Assembly: GCA_026210745.1 (NCBI GenBank)
Contig: CP110631.1
Span: forward strand, 1,612,001-1,676,000
DNA from: Exobasidium rhododendri
Taxonomy: Eukaryota > Basidiomycota > Exobasidiomycetes > Exobasidiales > Exobasidiaceae
DNA length: 64,000 bases
Direction of reading: 5' to 3'
The first letter of the stretch is position 1, and every line of letters begins with the position of its first letter. The notes beneath the pieces were generated by a model. The model saw nothing but the letters and a program-made list of their open reading frames with translations, made no database searches and was not told the DNA's origin. A program made the position numbers and the translations under genes. Of this stretch, positions 1 through 15,617 are shown piece after piece.

Positions 1-4901
<4,901 letters not shown>

Positions 4902-7295
4902 ATGGTCGGTACATCGAGCGGCGATTCTTCACATTCCGACGAGTCTGCTGCACAACGCCCCTTTGCTGCTACATCGGACAGTCTAGCCAATGTCGCAAGA
5001 GCGCAAGGTATACGCTTGCAAGATGAGGAGATGGCGAAAAAGATGCATGAGCGTTGGAAGGCAAATTGGGACGACGTAGACAACGAGTTAGACGAAGTGA
5101 GGAAAATTACAGGTCTCAGCTCAAGTGGGCGGGGATCAGATCCCGACTCAATCTGGTGGCTCACCTCTTCACCGTCTTCACCCTCTCGGATGCGAGACGA
5201 AACGACACAGGCTGAGAAGCGATCGAGGAAACGAGTATCACCTCGCAACACCTTGAAACCGGGTACAGCAAAGGATGACCAAATGCAGTATGATGCTCCA
5301 CCAACTCTGGCTCAGCAATTACAGGCTGCGCTAGTACCAGGGGACGATCGACGGCAAGACGCTTTACTCGACCACTCATCCCCGATCGCACTTCCATCAC
5401 TCAAAAATGATGCGCAGACACCACCATATGGGCGACCGACCCCTAGCGACGATACTCTTGCACTGCTGTTGCCCTTGCTTATTCTGCTGTCGACGCTACT
5501 ATTTCTGCTTCTCATATTCATTGTCCTCGTTATCTTCGTACGGAGGAGAGCGAGAATTGCTCTTACAGAAGGTGACGGACCTTTGGATGTAGGAAGAGAG
5601 GAAGAGCTGGAAGGTCTTGGTGGCTTGGCTGGAGTGGAAGAGAGATGGCTAGAGACTGTAGATGACTCTATTCGAAGAGGCTTTGCACGAGCAAAGGAGT
5701 GGTCCTTGTCTTTTCCTCCCGGATCTCAATCGACCGACATTACGCTGAGTCAATTCCTCACTATTCAAGAAAAGGGAGTTTCTGCATGGAGCTTTGATCC
5801 AGACTACGAAAGCAATCCAAGTGTTTACGTTGAAGCACGAACGGAGATCACCTTTGTTGCTGATGGAGAAGGCATGGCGCCACAAGAAGGCGGCGGCTGC
5901 TGTGTGCAGAGCAATTTGCCATTACCGAAAGTCAACGAAGTATACTACTGGGAGGCGAAAATGTTCACGAAGCCAGCAAATACAAATGTAGCAATCGGTC
6001 TCGCATCCAAACCTTATCCTAGCTTTCGATTACCAGGGTGGAGTAAATTCTCAGTGGGGTTCTTCTCTGCTGATGGCTTCAAGTCACACAACTACCCCTT
6101 CACTTCCCAGTCTTACGGTCCTGCATACCTGCAAGGAGATGTCATTGGAGTGGGGTATCGGCCTCGATCAGGAACCGTTTTCTTTACCAGAAATGGCAAG
6201 AAGCTGGAAGACGCATTCATCGGCCTTAATCGACAAAATCTTTTCCCTACTATAGGGGCAGACGGTGCTGCCGAAGTTCACATCAATCTAGGGCAAGCAG
6301 GATTTGTATTTATCGAAGCGAATGTGAAGAAGTGGGGTCTAGCTCCAATGGTGGGAACATTGGCACCTCCTCCCCCGTATGGAATGGAGAGGGGAAGCAT
6401 TCTCATTGAGTCTGGTCAGGGAACATCTAACGATCAGGAGGGGGAGCGTGAATCAGCTGTCAGGTCACCCTTGAGAGATTGGAATTCGCCTCCGCCACCT
6501 CCTTCAACGAGTGCCTTGTTCTCCATTAATCCGCCGGCAAGCAGCTCACCCTTGTCGTCGCTGTCTACCAGGAGGAGAGCAAGGAGGTCTGCCAGGATTG
6601 CGCTTGGAGACGGCACAACTTCGACTTCATCGGATCCTGCTCATGAAGAACTCCCGTCGTCGTCGCTCATCCCTAATCGCTTGTCGCTTCTGGAGGAAGG
6701 AACGTCAGGTTCATCGTCTTCCTCTCAACGTCGCATCTCCCCTCGAAGTGACTCCTTCTCTTCGAACGACGCCCCCCACAATCCGCCCACACCTAACCAT
6801 CTAGACATCAGCCTTCACTCGCTTGAGAACGGTAACGGAGATTCAGCAAGTTCACCTCTGACATCACCTTCCACAACCATGAGACGTGCTGGTGGTCGGG
6901 GCGGGGTGGCTAGCTACTTTCCTCGTGTACTAACCTCGCGCGGAGACCAGACTCGAAGTCCCAGTCCTCCTGCCTATCTTGATCAAAGACATAGCTGGGC
7001 TTCGACAGGTTCCTTGGGCGGAACAGAAGCCTCCGGTAACCAAGCAAGACGTGCATCAGGTCGAAGCCATGCCCTTGCCAATGCCCTCTTTGGTGCTCTG
7101 GCCGATCGAGGACTCTTGACACCTCTTTCAGCGCAAGACAATTCACTACAGGAGACCTCGCGACCACTCACACTTCCCAGACACGAGTCAGTGCTCGATT
7201 ACGAGAGGCTCCAAGGAAGCAACAACACACTGAGCAACACGCAAGCAAATAGCAGCTCTTCGGCCAACACTTGGCTCTCCTGGCTGCGTGGATAG
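4902..7295 (+). CDS. SSH4: SSH4/EAR1-type SPRY-domain adaptor of the Rsp5 ubiquitin ligase
   Basis: A single exon of 797 residues. Order: acidic, Ser-rich N-terminal region; one strongly hydrophobic segment of about 28 residues (about 186-213) followed at once by a basic stop-transfer cluster (RRRARIAL); a conserved linker; and a B30.2/SPRY domain (about 310-470) containing YYWEAKMF and GDVIGVGYRPRSGTVFFTRNGK. The C-terminal 300 residues are disordered and Ser/Pro-rich. Two PPxY motifs that WW domains bind are visible: PPPY near residue 490 and PPAY near 690. Yeast Ssh4 and Ear1 are endosome/vacuole membrane proteins with this TM-SPRY-PY layout; they bring Rsp5 to membrane cargo for multivesicular-body sorting. 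The role here is inferred from that architecture. SEC20 follows in the same direction 318 bases downstream. Confidence 0.87.
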   Translation: MVGTSSGDSSHSDESAAQRPFAATSDSLANVARAQGIRLQDEEMAKKMHERWKANWDDVDNELDEVRKITGLSSSGRGSDPDSIWWLTSSPSSPSRMRDETTQAEKRSRKRVSPRNTLKPGTAKDDQMQYDAPPTLAQQLQAALVPGDDRRQDALLDHSSPIALPSLKNDAQTPPYGRPTPSDDTLALLLPLLILLSTLLFLLLIFIVLVIFVRRRARIALTEGDGPLDVGREEELEGLGGLAGVEERWLETVDDSIRRGFARAKEWSLSFPPGSQSTDITLSQFLTIQEKGVSAWSFDPDYESNPSVYVEARTEITFVADGEGMAPQEGGGCCVQSNLPLPKVNEVYYWEAKMFTKPANTNVAIGLASKPYPSFRLPGWSKFSVGFFSADGFKSHNYPFTSQSYGPAYLQGDVIGVGYRPRSGTVFFTRNGKKLEDAFIGLNRQNLFPTIGADGAAEVHINLGQAGFVFIEANVKKWGLAPMVGTLAPPPPYGMERGSILIESGQGTSNDQEGERESAVRSPLRDWNSPPPPPSTSALFSINPPASSSPLSSLSTRRRARRSARIALGDGTTSTSSDPAHEELPSSSLIPNRLSLLEEGTSGSSSSSQRRISPRSDSFSSNDAPHNPPTPNHLDISLHSLENGNGDSASSPLTSPSTTMRRAGGRGGVASYFPRVLTSRGDQTRSPSPPAYLDQRHSWASTGSLGGTEASGNQARRASGRSHALANALFGALADRGLLTPLSAQDNSLQETSRPLTLPRHESVLDYERLQGSNNTLSNTQANSSSSANTWLSWLRG

Positions 7296-7613
7296 GCAAG
7301 ACAGACTCTTCTGGCAACATTATATTAATTACTGCACCCTTTTCCCACATTTCAACTATCGCATCTGACACATACCTCCTTCCCTTGTACTTTTGCATCC
7401 ATTGTCTGCTGCATTCTTTCCGCTATACACACTTTTCCGTGCGCAAGACATACATGTTCTTTCGTTTGTGCTGCTTGGGTGTCGACTGCAGAGGTGATGG
7501 ACGCGTGATATCCTGAGGGAGAATGAAATAAAGGCTCTGGCGTAATGTGGCTCTGTTCCTCGCACTGGCGCTCACTTTGCCGTCTCCTTCTCCTCCTTCC
7601 TTCACCCTCGAGA
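7296..7613. other. Intergenic: SSH4 3' end and SEC20 leader
   Basis: A 318-base tandem gap. It is pyrimidine-rich and carries an ACGCGT hexamer at 7501-7506. An in-frame ATG at 7545 precedes the chosen SEC20 start, but the residues it would add look untranslated. Nothing else is seen. Confidence 0.4.
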
Positions 7614-8822
7614 ATGTCGGCCGATCCTTCGTCTATCGAGGTAGCGCCCGGCTTACTCCGGCTCATACATGATGTTGAAGCTTTCCAGATCCCTCACCTG
7701 CTCGCACCACACACGGGCATTGATGAATTGGAAACGATTGAAAGGGATCTTCTATTGACGTTGAAAAAGATTGAAGCAGAGTTGGAGAATTTCCTACTTG
7801 ATTGTGCCGATGCCGGGAACAGTGCCAGAGAAAGAAGTGCTTGGAGTGACGCTATCCAGAATGCTCAGTCACAGGTTGCACGGGTGAAGAAGGAATCGCA
7901 AGAGGCGCTTGTCAGATCGAGAAAGCAGTGGAAGGCACAAGCTAGAAATGCACTATGGAGTGACATGGCGCAAAGCAAAGAGGAGAGAGAGAAGAGGAAA
8001 GCAGCAAGCACAGCTGATCAGAGGTGAGGAGATTCAACGCAAATGTCATACTCTAGTGCCCCAGGATATTCTTGATCGCTGACCCTTTCCTTTATTCGAC
8101 TCAGCTCCGAGGACAAGCTGATGACTGCATCGGGAGACGTCACCTCTGCCTTGCAAAGAGCAGTGACATCCATGTCGATTGAACTTGAAAAGTCCTCCTA
8201 CTCGTCTCAACTTCTGGACGAATCTTCCATGACGATTCAACGTGCATCACTCGAGTACACCTCCTTTACAGACTTGGTATCTTCCTCACGAAAGCTCATT
8301 AAGAGCATGGAAAGGGCCGACTTTATAGATGCAATCAAGTTATGTCTCTCGTTTGCCTTCTTCTTGCTCTGCATCGCATACATCATAAAAAGACGGATCT
8401 GGGATAAGGGAATCGGTATACTTTCTTTCTTATTTAGACTGGGTGGTCTGAGTACAAGTCGTAGTGTTGAAGATGTAAAAGAGAAACTCAAGTTGGCGAA
8501 AGAAGCGGCTAAGCAGCTCGAGAGTTCCAAGGTAGCCGAAATAGCAAGAACAACGATCATGAGCACAATCGCTTCCGCCGCCGCATCATCATCGACGATT
8601 CTATCTGCGAGCCAAGCTGTACCATCACCAGACATAGTCGACTTCGCAGAGGAGCATCCTGCTTCCGTTTCATCGACGATTCTATCTGCGAGCCAAGCGA
8701 GTCAAGCTGTACCATCACCGAGCATGATCGCCTTTGGAGAAGAAGACTCGTCGCTTGGGTCGACCTCGTCAACACTGGCTGCGATCACCATTCAAGAACC
8801 ATTCCACCATGACGAGTTGTGA
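7614..8822 (+). CDS. SEC20: SEC20, ER/Golgi Qb-SNARE with C-terminal HDEL
   Basis: Two exons (7614-8023 and 8105-8822, intron 8024-8104) give 375 residues. Sec20 (BNIP1 in animals) works with Ufe1, Use1 and Sec22 in fusion of COPI vesicles with the ER. A coiled-coil N-terminal half precedes the Sec20 domain: SGDVTSAL, the SNARE-like heptads through SSQLLDESS, then LIKSMERADFIDAIKL and a membrane anchor (LCLSFAFFLLCIAYII) followed by KRRIWDKG. The last four residues are HDEL, the ER-retrieval signal that yeast Sec20 also has. The lumenal tail contains a roughly 40-base near-identical duplication (8590-8629 and 8671-8719), giving the repeat STILSASQ...AVPSP twice. The start at 7614 gives a normal N-terminus; an upstream in-frame ATG at 7545 is less likely. 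Confidence 0.93.
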
Positions 8823-8893
8823 ATACGACCTTTCTCAGCTTTTCCATTTACCCCTCTCGCATTTGTATTTTTTACTTTTATTACATTGTCATG

Positions 8894-10402
8894 CTAAAGA
8901 TCATCAAAGAAGGAAGAAGGCTGATCCTCTTGCTGCAGTGAGATATCGCCTTGGCTTAGAATTGTCTCCAGCCTCGACTTTTTTGGGAGTGGTTTCGCCT
9001 CTTCTTCGCTGTCACTTTCATCGTCCTCACTAGAATTCCGTTCCTCGTTCTGCTCGACTGCATCGCCCTCGTCTGCTCCCTCTGCACCATTTTGGTCTTC
9101 TTCGATGTCAGCGTTACCTTCCTCTTTTGCGTCGTCATCGTCATCGTCGTCATCATCACCATCACCATCATCATCATCTTCTTCTTCTTCAAGCAAAGAG
9201 CTCAGATCTGTCAACTTGATGTCTGCCCCATGCCCAATGCTGGCCAACCAATTGCCTTTGATTGCTAGTCGCTCGACTGGCAAGCCACCATGATCAGCTA
9301 CGATCCCCAACAACTTATGTGGTAAGATTTGGACTACTCGAACCAGACCGTCAGAAGAACCTGTCAAAATTGTGTCGTGATCCAAGGTGCACATCGTATC
9401 GACACTAGCAGGATGACCAGGTATTCGATCCACATGATCGAGCAAGCCTCTAGCTGGCGCCCAGAGGGACAGGATACCCATCTGTGTGCCCACTACCAAT
9501 TTAGAATCGTGCTTGACAGAAGCAATCGACAACAATTCATCCTCTTGATCTTCGCTTACATCGACGCCAGCTGGACCGCTACGTATGTCAATTACAGACA
9601 GCGTTCCATCGCCACTTGTGCAGACCAATCTTTCGCGACTAGCCTTTGCGGCTATCGCTTTCTCTTCCTCCTTTCTGGCTTCTTCTTCTTCGTCGTATCC
9701 GCTTCGCTTCTCCTTCTTTCGACGCTTCTTCTCATCTTTGATCTTGCGCTTCTCTTGCTCTTCCTTGCTCAATTTTGGTGGTCTAGGAGGGGCAAGCTGC
9801 TTACACCAGAGGAAAGAGGTGATCCAATCAAAGTGGTGGGTATAGGAGCGAATAGCAGAGGGAGAAGACTGTCGTGGATCCCACAGCGAAACGACACCAT
9901 CATCGTCTCCCGTCGCGAGTAGATTCGGTTCAATCATTATCAATCGAGACGGAGCAGCTTCATGTGCTTTTTTCCAATGACAGACAGTCGATCCAGTCTC
10001 TGTGTTAGTCTTGATTATTGAACCATCTTTCGATAACGACCAAAGTGATGAGCCATCTTGATCAAAATAGACACCTCGACAGCTCTTATTACTTGGCCGT
10101 ACTGTCCACCTTTTGCTGTACAATCGCGCCTTTCCCTTTCCTTTTGTGTCTGCAGCGCCCTGGACGTAATCATCATCTTCATCATCGTCTTCTCCTTCGT
10201 CGTAGCTGTCACCTTCAGTGCTTATGTCCTCATCTTCATCGTCACTTGAGCTGACATGTCCACTGCGAGCCTGTTTATCTACTAATGCTGTGTAGTCAAT
10301 CAATTGGATCTTTCCCGAGATCAAACCAGCCGCGATTAGATTCGACGTGGAGCTAGGATGAAAGCTGACGTCAAGTGCATCCGAAGACAGCGGAATGTCC
10401 AT
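8894..10402 (-). CDS. JIP5: JIP5/WDR55-type WD40 protein, ribosome biogenesis
   Basis: A single exon of 502 residues. The N-terminus (MDIPLSSDALDVSFHP) and the WD blades (for example NLLATGDDDGVVSLWDPR and DTILTGSSDGLVRV) match the Jip5/WDR55 family, nucleolar proteins needed for pre-rRNA processing and 60S assembly. A KKRRKKEKR-rich insert of about 60 residues sits in the middle of the propeller. The tail after about residue 400 is extremely acidic, with long Asp/Glu runs coded by GAT/GAC/GAA repeats, and ends in SSFFDDL. I chose ATG 10402 by family similarity; the frame is open upstream to an ATG at 10606. Its 3' end faces SEC20, 71 bases away. It is divergent from SDO1, another ribosome-assembly gene, so the two may share a 224-base promoter. 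Confidence 0.88.
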   Translation of the reverse strand: MDIPLSSDALDVSFHPSSTSNLIAAGLISGKIQLIDYTALVDKQARSGHVSSSDDEDEDISTEGDSYDEGEDDDEDDDYVQGAADTKGKGKARLYSKRWTVRPSNKSCRGVYFDQDGSSLWSLSKDGSIIKTNTETGSTVCHWKKAHEAAPSRLIMIEPNLLATGDDDGVVSLWDPRQSSPSAIRSYTHHFDWITSFLWCKQLAPPRPPKLSKEEQEKRKIKDEKKRRKKEKRSGYDEEEEARKEEEKAIAAKASRERLVCTSGDGTLSVIDIRSGPAGVDVSEDQEDELLSIASVKHDSKLVVGTQMGILSLWAPARGLLDHVDRIPGHPASVDTMCTLDHDTILTGSSDGLVRVVQILPHKLLGIVADHGGLPVERLAIKGNWLASIGHGADIKLTDLSSLLEEEEDDDDGDGDDDDDDDDDAKEEGNADIEEDQNGAEGADEGDAVEQNEERNSSEDDESDSEEEAKPLPKKSRLETILSQGDISLQQEDQPSSFFDDL

Positions 10403-10626
10403 CCCTTTTTGTTGCAGATGGTCCTGGGAAGGAGTAGGGATGGCAAGAAAAGCGGGGGGATAATAGCGGCTCATACAAACACGGCACGTGTACCACAATT
10501 TTTGAAAAATCCACGAACAGGCTTCAGAAAGTGGAGCGAGGAGCGGTGCGCACTGACGGGTTTTAGGGTGTACATGCTCACACACACTCCTTCTCTCCTG
10601 GCCCAAGCGAATTTCATCGAAAAAAG

Positions 10627-11521
10627 ATGCCGATCAATCAGCCCGCAAATCAGATCAAGCTCACCAATGTCTCCATCGTCCGTCTTCGAAAGGCTGGAAA
10701 GAGGTTTGAGATCGCTTGTTACAAGAACAAAGTCATGGATTGGAGAAGCGGAACCGAGACCGAATTAGATGAAGTGATTCAAATCGAAAACATCTTTAGC
10801 AACGTATCCAAAGGTGCTTTGGTACCACAAGAAGATCTCAAAAAAGCTTTCGGCAGTACAAACGTTGACGAGATCATAAAAGAAATTCTGAAAAAAGGAG
10901 AGCTACAGGTGGGAGAGAAAGAAAGGAATCATGAATTGAGCACTACATGGAAAGAAATCGTTACACTGGTCTGCGAGAAATGTGTAGATCCAGGAAGTCA
11001 AAGACCCTATCCTTCTGGAATGATAGATAAAGCGATGAGCGATATTCACTACAGCATTAAGACGGGAAAAAGTACAAAGAGCCAGGTGAGCGTTGAATTC
11101 CTTTGTCGCGACGTAAGAATGGCCTCACTGATCTATGTGTGATGCTGTTCCATTTAAGGCGCTCGACGTTATACGACAGCTGCAAGCGAGCGATACCATC
11201 CCGATCGAAAGAGCCAAAATGAGAATCCGACTCACAATGGCAAACAAAGAGGGCAAACGACTGAAGGAGAAGATCATCCCACTGGCGGACACGGTAGAAG
11301 ACGAAGACTGGACCGATGAGTGGGAGCTGGTGAGTGCAATGTATGCTGTACACTTGAGATCATATTTTTGCTGACGCCAAGTGGATCAGGTTGCTGTCAT
11401 TGAGCCAGGGTCGCTACGAAAGATCAATGAGCTCTTGGAAGCAGAGACAAAGGGCAGAGGGAAGGTAGAAGTGCTCAGCTTTACATCGATAGGCGACGAC
11501 GAAGAAGATGCATTCGAGTAG
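10627..11521 (+). CDS. SDO1: SDO1/SBDS ribosome maturation factor
   Basis: Three exons (10627-11085, 11159-11329, 11390-11521) give 253 residues, the normal length for Sdo1/SBDS. The protein releases Tif6/eIF6 from late 60S subunits together with the GTPase Efl1. Seen: the N-terminal FYSH domain with VRLRKAGKRFEIACYKNKV and the NVSKGALVPQEDLKKAF segment; the helical middle domain with CVDPGSQRPYP and IHYSIKTGKSTKSQAL; and the C-terminal ferredoxin-like domain with VIEPGSLRKINELL. Intron 1 (11086-11158) falls in the KSTKSQ|ALDV junction and restores the conserved sequence exactly. It lies head-to-head with JIP5. Confidence 0.97.
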
Positions 11522-11605
11522 ATTGAATCGTGTGTTGTAATGTCTTCTGACCAATAAAATACAAAGGGATGTCTCGGGAAAGAGACAGATCCAGTCCCCC
11601 CTTTA

Positions 11606-13748
11606 CTAGCTGGCTTCAGCTTCGGCTAGGGCGGCTTCTTCCATGATCGCATCCATCTCTTCCTCGGTCGGCTCTTTCCCTGAGCTTGCCAACTTTGGTT
11701 GCGGTGACGAGACCTCTTCAGAAGCTCCGCCCTGTGCAAGACTCCAGCTTCGCTCAAAGTAGCTAGGGGTGCGAGGAGAAGGGGAATGTGTATGTCAGAC
11801 GCAAGAAGGCTTCTCTCTCCTAAAGCCTCGTCTACCCACCGATTGGGATGTGAGACACTTTCTGCCTCTCCTAGTCCATCGCCTTTCTTGATGCCTTGCT
11901 TCTTGTGCGTAATCTCAAAGAGCCGAGTACAGCCAACATGGTAGTGGCCACCTTTGACGGCTTGCATGATCTCACTCTGTTCGGCAAAGTTCAACCCGTA
12001 CTGAGTAGCTAAGGCAGTCGAAAGGTTCTGCGGGGAAAAGTGTCGGAAGGGACAACCATGGTTGTCTTGAGGTCCTGGTTGATCCTGCGTGATGATACTG
12101 ATACAGCTGTGGGAAGAGGAGGAGAGGAGGAGGCGAATTAGGGAGAGAGCCGCTCGACGTTTGACCTCTTTGCGACAAAGCAGAAACTTACCTTTTTGCA
12201 GGGTAATTGACTCTCTTTCCTTCCAGACCGTAGCCATACCGGATGTTGTACTTGTACTCTTTGTTGAACTTGTCATCTGACATGCTCCTGAACGATCTCC
12301 TCCAGAAGAGAAGAGCTTCTTCCAACGGCAGACCAATGTCTTTCAGGAAGAGGTTGTACTGTAGTCGTCCGTAGTGTCGAAGATGGCCTCCGCTGGACAG
12401 GGACTCATGTAGATTGCGCATACACATCGGAGCGTGCTGCCTCACAAGAGTGTCGACCATTTCAGCGGTAATGTTGCCTCCGTCGATGCCTTGGATAGTG
12501 GAACGTGCAGCGTCATTTGTCACTCCCGCAATGAAGCCCATGGAAAGGTGAGATAAGAGTGGTATGATTCGATCGTCCTCATCCAGGCGGGGCAGAGCTC
12601 TTGCCGTCATCTACAGGGGGGAAGCGTCAGAGATTGTTGAAACCTTGTGCTCTTCCCCACCGTCTTTCCTCCGGGACTCACCTCTAGGTTCTTGGTCAGC
12701 CTTGTCTGAAATTCTGCGACGACAAGACTTGCCTGCTCTCGCATCGGCACCCATGCAATTCCAGCCTTCATGAAAACCTTCCTCCTCTCGATCAAGTCCA
12801 GTACTCGAGTCCAGTGGACCTGTTCCACGGCAGACGTAGTCAGGCGAGCCAATCTCTAAAAGTATCGCGATAGTACTCTCTCTGCCTCTCTCTCTCTCGT
12901 TCTCTCACCTTGAAGAAAGCATCAGTGTCTATGCTATTCATATACTTTGGGCTGGCTGCTATCAGGGCATCTCTGTTGGCCTGTTTCTCCTCGTACGTTA
13001 CCTGAGGTAAAGTGTGCATCAGTACTGGCAGGACCACATCACTCGACGCAGTGCAGGCTTACAGGATCCCAATCTAAGGCCAGCGACTTTAGGAAAGTCT
13101 CCTTCTCTTGCGCATCATCATTCTCGAGCCTCAGCCGAAAGAGCGTAGTCTCTGCTTTCACAAATCGCCGCCTGAGATCATCACTGCAAGGAAAGGGAAA
13201 GTTTCAGCAATGATTAGAGAACTTCTACAGTGTGTGACTCGTCCTTTCCTTTGCAACACGCACGTTCGACAAAACGCCAATCGCAACACAAAGTGGCTGA
13301 CGTGATCTTTCATTCTCTCTGCTTCCAAGTCAGTGCTGCCCTTGCCGAGTCCTGCTGTGGTCGCACTTAGCGGCAGGTATTTCTTGATCTGCGTGTTGAC
13401 GAGATCTTTCATTTCCATGTACGAGCGGTTCCTGGCTTGACTTGACTCAATCTCAGCCAGCACTGCCATCGACAGTGGTGGGTATCAGCACAGCTGCTCA
13501 CCATCTTCATGGCTTCTTTGCGTGTCTTACTCACCCCTCAGTCGATCAATCGCCCATGTCTCAAACTGCTCAATCGTGACTTCATGGATAGGTGGCTTGT
13601 CGTAGAAATTGAGCCGAAATGGATACCTGCGAGGTCCTTTTGTCAAGTGTCGATCGACTCCAGCACTTCCCGAAGTTGAAGCCCTCTCGATTGCGGAGGG
13701 CTTCCTCTCAGAAGGTGGTGCAGCTCGAAACATGGTAGAGGCTAGCAA
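11606..13748 (-). CDS. PRI2: PRI2, DNA primase large subunit
   Basis: Eight exons: 13535-13748, 13264-13462, 13063-13183, 12909-13001, 12682-12855, 12192-12610, 11840-12106 and 11606-11762. The spliced frame gives 547 residues. Pri2 partners Pri1 in DNA polymerase alpha-primase and carries the Fe-S domain needed for primer initiation. The N-terminal half has YPFRLNFYDKPPIHEVT and DHVSHFVLRLAFCRTDDLRRRF. In the C-terminal domain all four cluster cysteines are visible, in MCMRNLH, SCISII, GCPFRHF and VGCTRLFE. The tail is Glu/Ala-rich. Joining exons 2 and 3 through the GTGCGT donor (13263) restores the family motif; the nearer GT would break frame. The intron pyrimidine tracts are long. An ACGCGT box sits about 116 bases upstream of the start. 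Confidence 0.95.
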
Positions 13749-14051
13749 ACTGAAAAGGGCAAGGGGGAGAGGAAGCCGGTGAGAGGATCGGAGCGAGGAG
13801 GATGATTGATTTGAGCGAGTGGAAAGTGTTACTAAATGAGCTTTGATTGCGCTCCCAAGCTAAACGCGTCGCGCCTGTGGTGACTAGCGTGACGGAAAAA
13901 GGATAAATGTTCGCTGCACCCTCGTCTCTTTTTAAGTCTAAAACATCAAAAACCGCCCACCCAGACTATACGTCAAGATTGGAAAATTAGATTAACTCGA
14001 TCTTTAACCAACACGCGGCCTGGCTATGATTGCGACCCGCTTCTACAGGGC
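13749..14051. other. Divergent promoter PRI2 / JmjC gene
   Basis: A 303-base gap between two divergent starts. It contains the ACGCGT box listed separately and an AT-rich stretch near 13970-14010. No gene is seen in it. Confidence 0.5.
13864..13869. promoter_or_regulatory. ACGCGT (MCB-like) box upstream of PRI2
   Basis: A palindromic ACGCGT lies 116 bases before the PRI2 start. In yeasts this MluI cell-cycle box binds MBF and drives G1/S transcription of replication genes, including primase and polymerase subunits. The same hexamer also occurs at 7501, inside INO1 and near 55531, so a chance match is possible. Function is inferred from position only. Confidence 0.45.
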
Positions 14052-15617
14052 ATGGCATCGTCGTCCTCTAAAAGTGCAGCCAAGCAGATCCTAAGAGAGC
14101 TTCGCAAGGACAGAGAAGGACAAGGTGAGCGTGGTAGGGGCTCAGTGGGGAAAGTCGTGAGTATTCAGGGCAGTAGCTAACCCTTCTCGCCCATCGATGT
14201 GATATTCTTTTGCAGAAGTCTGGAGAGCGTGTGGCGACGAGGAGGATGCCTGTCTGCGCGCATGTGTCTCACAATCAGAGACAAGTGAGACGTCTGAGAC
14301 GCTTCATCAGGACCTTGCCAATGTCATGAGTATAGCTCTAGAGGCGATCAAGAGCGTGCACCATAGCAAAGTCCAAAGAAAATGGCGCAGGCTGTACACC
14401 GATGCTTGCATCTTGATCGCAATATCGTCGATACTAGAAGAAGACTTGATCGATGTGGACAGGCGAGCAGTGATCATGACCACGATACGCGATCTCGATA
14501 TGGCTATCATTATTTGCGGTGCGCCTGGCCAGGACCGACTCGAGTACATACACAGACTTATCGCTATCCTACAGGAAGAAGTGTCTAGTCCTGATTCCTC
14601 CTCTTCGTCATCGGCTTCATGTGCAGATGTGAAAAGCGACGAAATCCCGACGCAGAAATCCTTCTGTCTTGCCTCGAATCCAATAAAGGAGCTTTCCCAT
14701 CTACCTGGCCTGACTGACTTTCTGCAGAAATCGACGACGGAGCCTTTCATTATTCGATCGTATGCCAAGAATTGGCCAGCTCTTGCGGATCCAAGGCGGC
14801 GTTGGTCAGACGCTGGGTACCTTGCTCGGGTAGCTGGACGAGGCCGTGTCGTACCTGTAGAGATTGGCGATCAATACACAGAGTCGGACTGGTATCAAGA
14901 CATTGTATCCTGGGAAGTGTTCCTAGAAGCCAGTGGATGGAATATATTGGATGAGAATGGGAAAGAGGATGCAAAGCGTAAGCCAAACTACCTGGCACAA
15001 CACAACCTCTTTACACAATTTCCTGAACTGGAAAAGGACATCGTCATACCCGAGATCGTTTACTCTTGTCCGCCTGCACCTTCTTACTACGAGGACTACA
15101 GACCTCCCCTTGACGAAGACGGTCTCGAAACAGCACTAACTAATGCTTGGATCGGACCGCAAGGCACAACAACGCCAGCTCATTATGATTCCTACTTCAA
15201 CGCTTATGGTGAGTTTGCTTTTCTCTCGCATTACATGTTCTGGACGCATCAGTCTTCTAATCTGTAACTCAACAATGTCTCGGACGATGCAGCGCAAGTT
15301 GTCGGCTACAAACTTGTGTGGATCGCACCCCCAGATCTACTCTCTCGACACGATTCTTCGCTTATCGACGGAAATTCCTCTACACTGCCAATCTTCGATG
15401 AAGCATTGTGCGATGAGCTTGCTCACGCAGATCATATAAGCAATCGAGCAACAAGCGCTGTTCTGGGACCAGGAGACCTACTCCTTCTCCCGCCCGCTTG
15501 GTATCATGCCATGCGAAGCGTCACGAGGGTGAGTACAATATCTCTTTCGCCCAGTCACTCGATAGCTAAAAGCGGTTGCCCTCATAATAGAGCTTTTCCG
15601 TCTCGATTTGGTACTAA
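14052..15617 (+). CDS. JmjC-domain dioxygenase, KDM8/JMJD5-like
   Basis: Four exons (14052-14124, 14216-15208, 15293-15528, 15591-15617) give 442 residues. The helical N-terminal half precedes a cupin JmjC domain. Iron ligands are visible as His347 and Asp349 (TPAHYDSYF) and the distal His427 (PPAWYHAMRSVTRSFSVS); YKLVWIAPP supplies the 2-oxoglutarate lysine. The linear order and the short terminal SFSVSIWY fit JMJD5/KDM8 proteins, which hydroxylate arginine or act on histone tails or their remnants. The true substrate cannot be read from sequence. The last exon codes for only nine codons, but it restores the conserved final strand. Convergent with the downstream RRM gene, divergent from PRI2. 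Confidence 0.85.
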
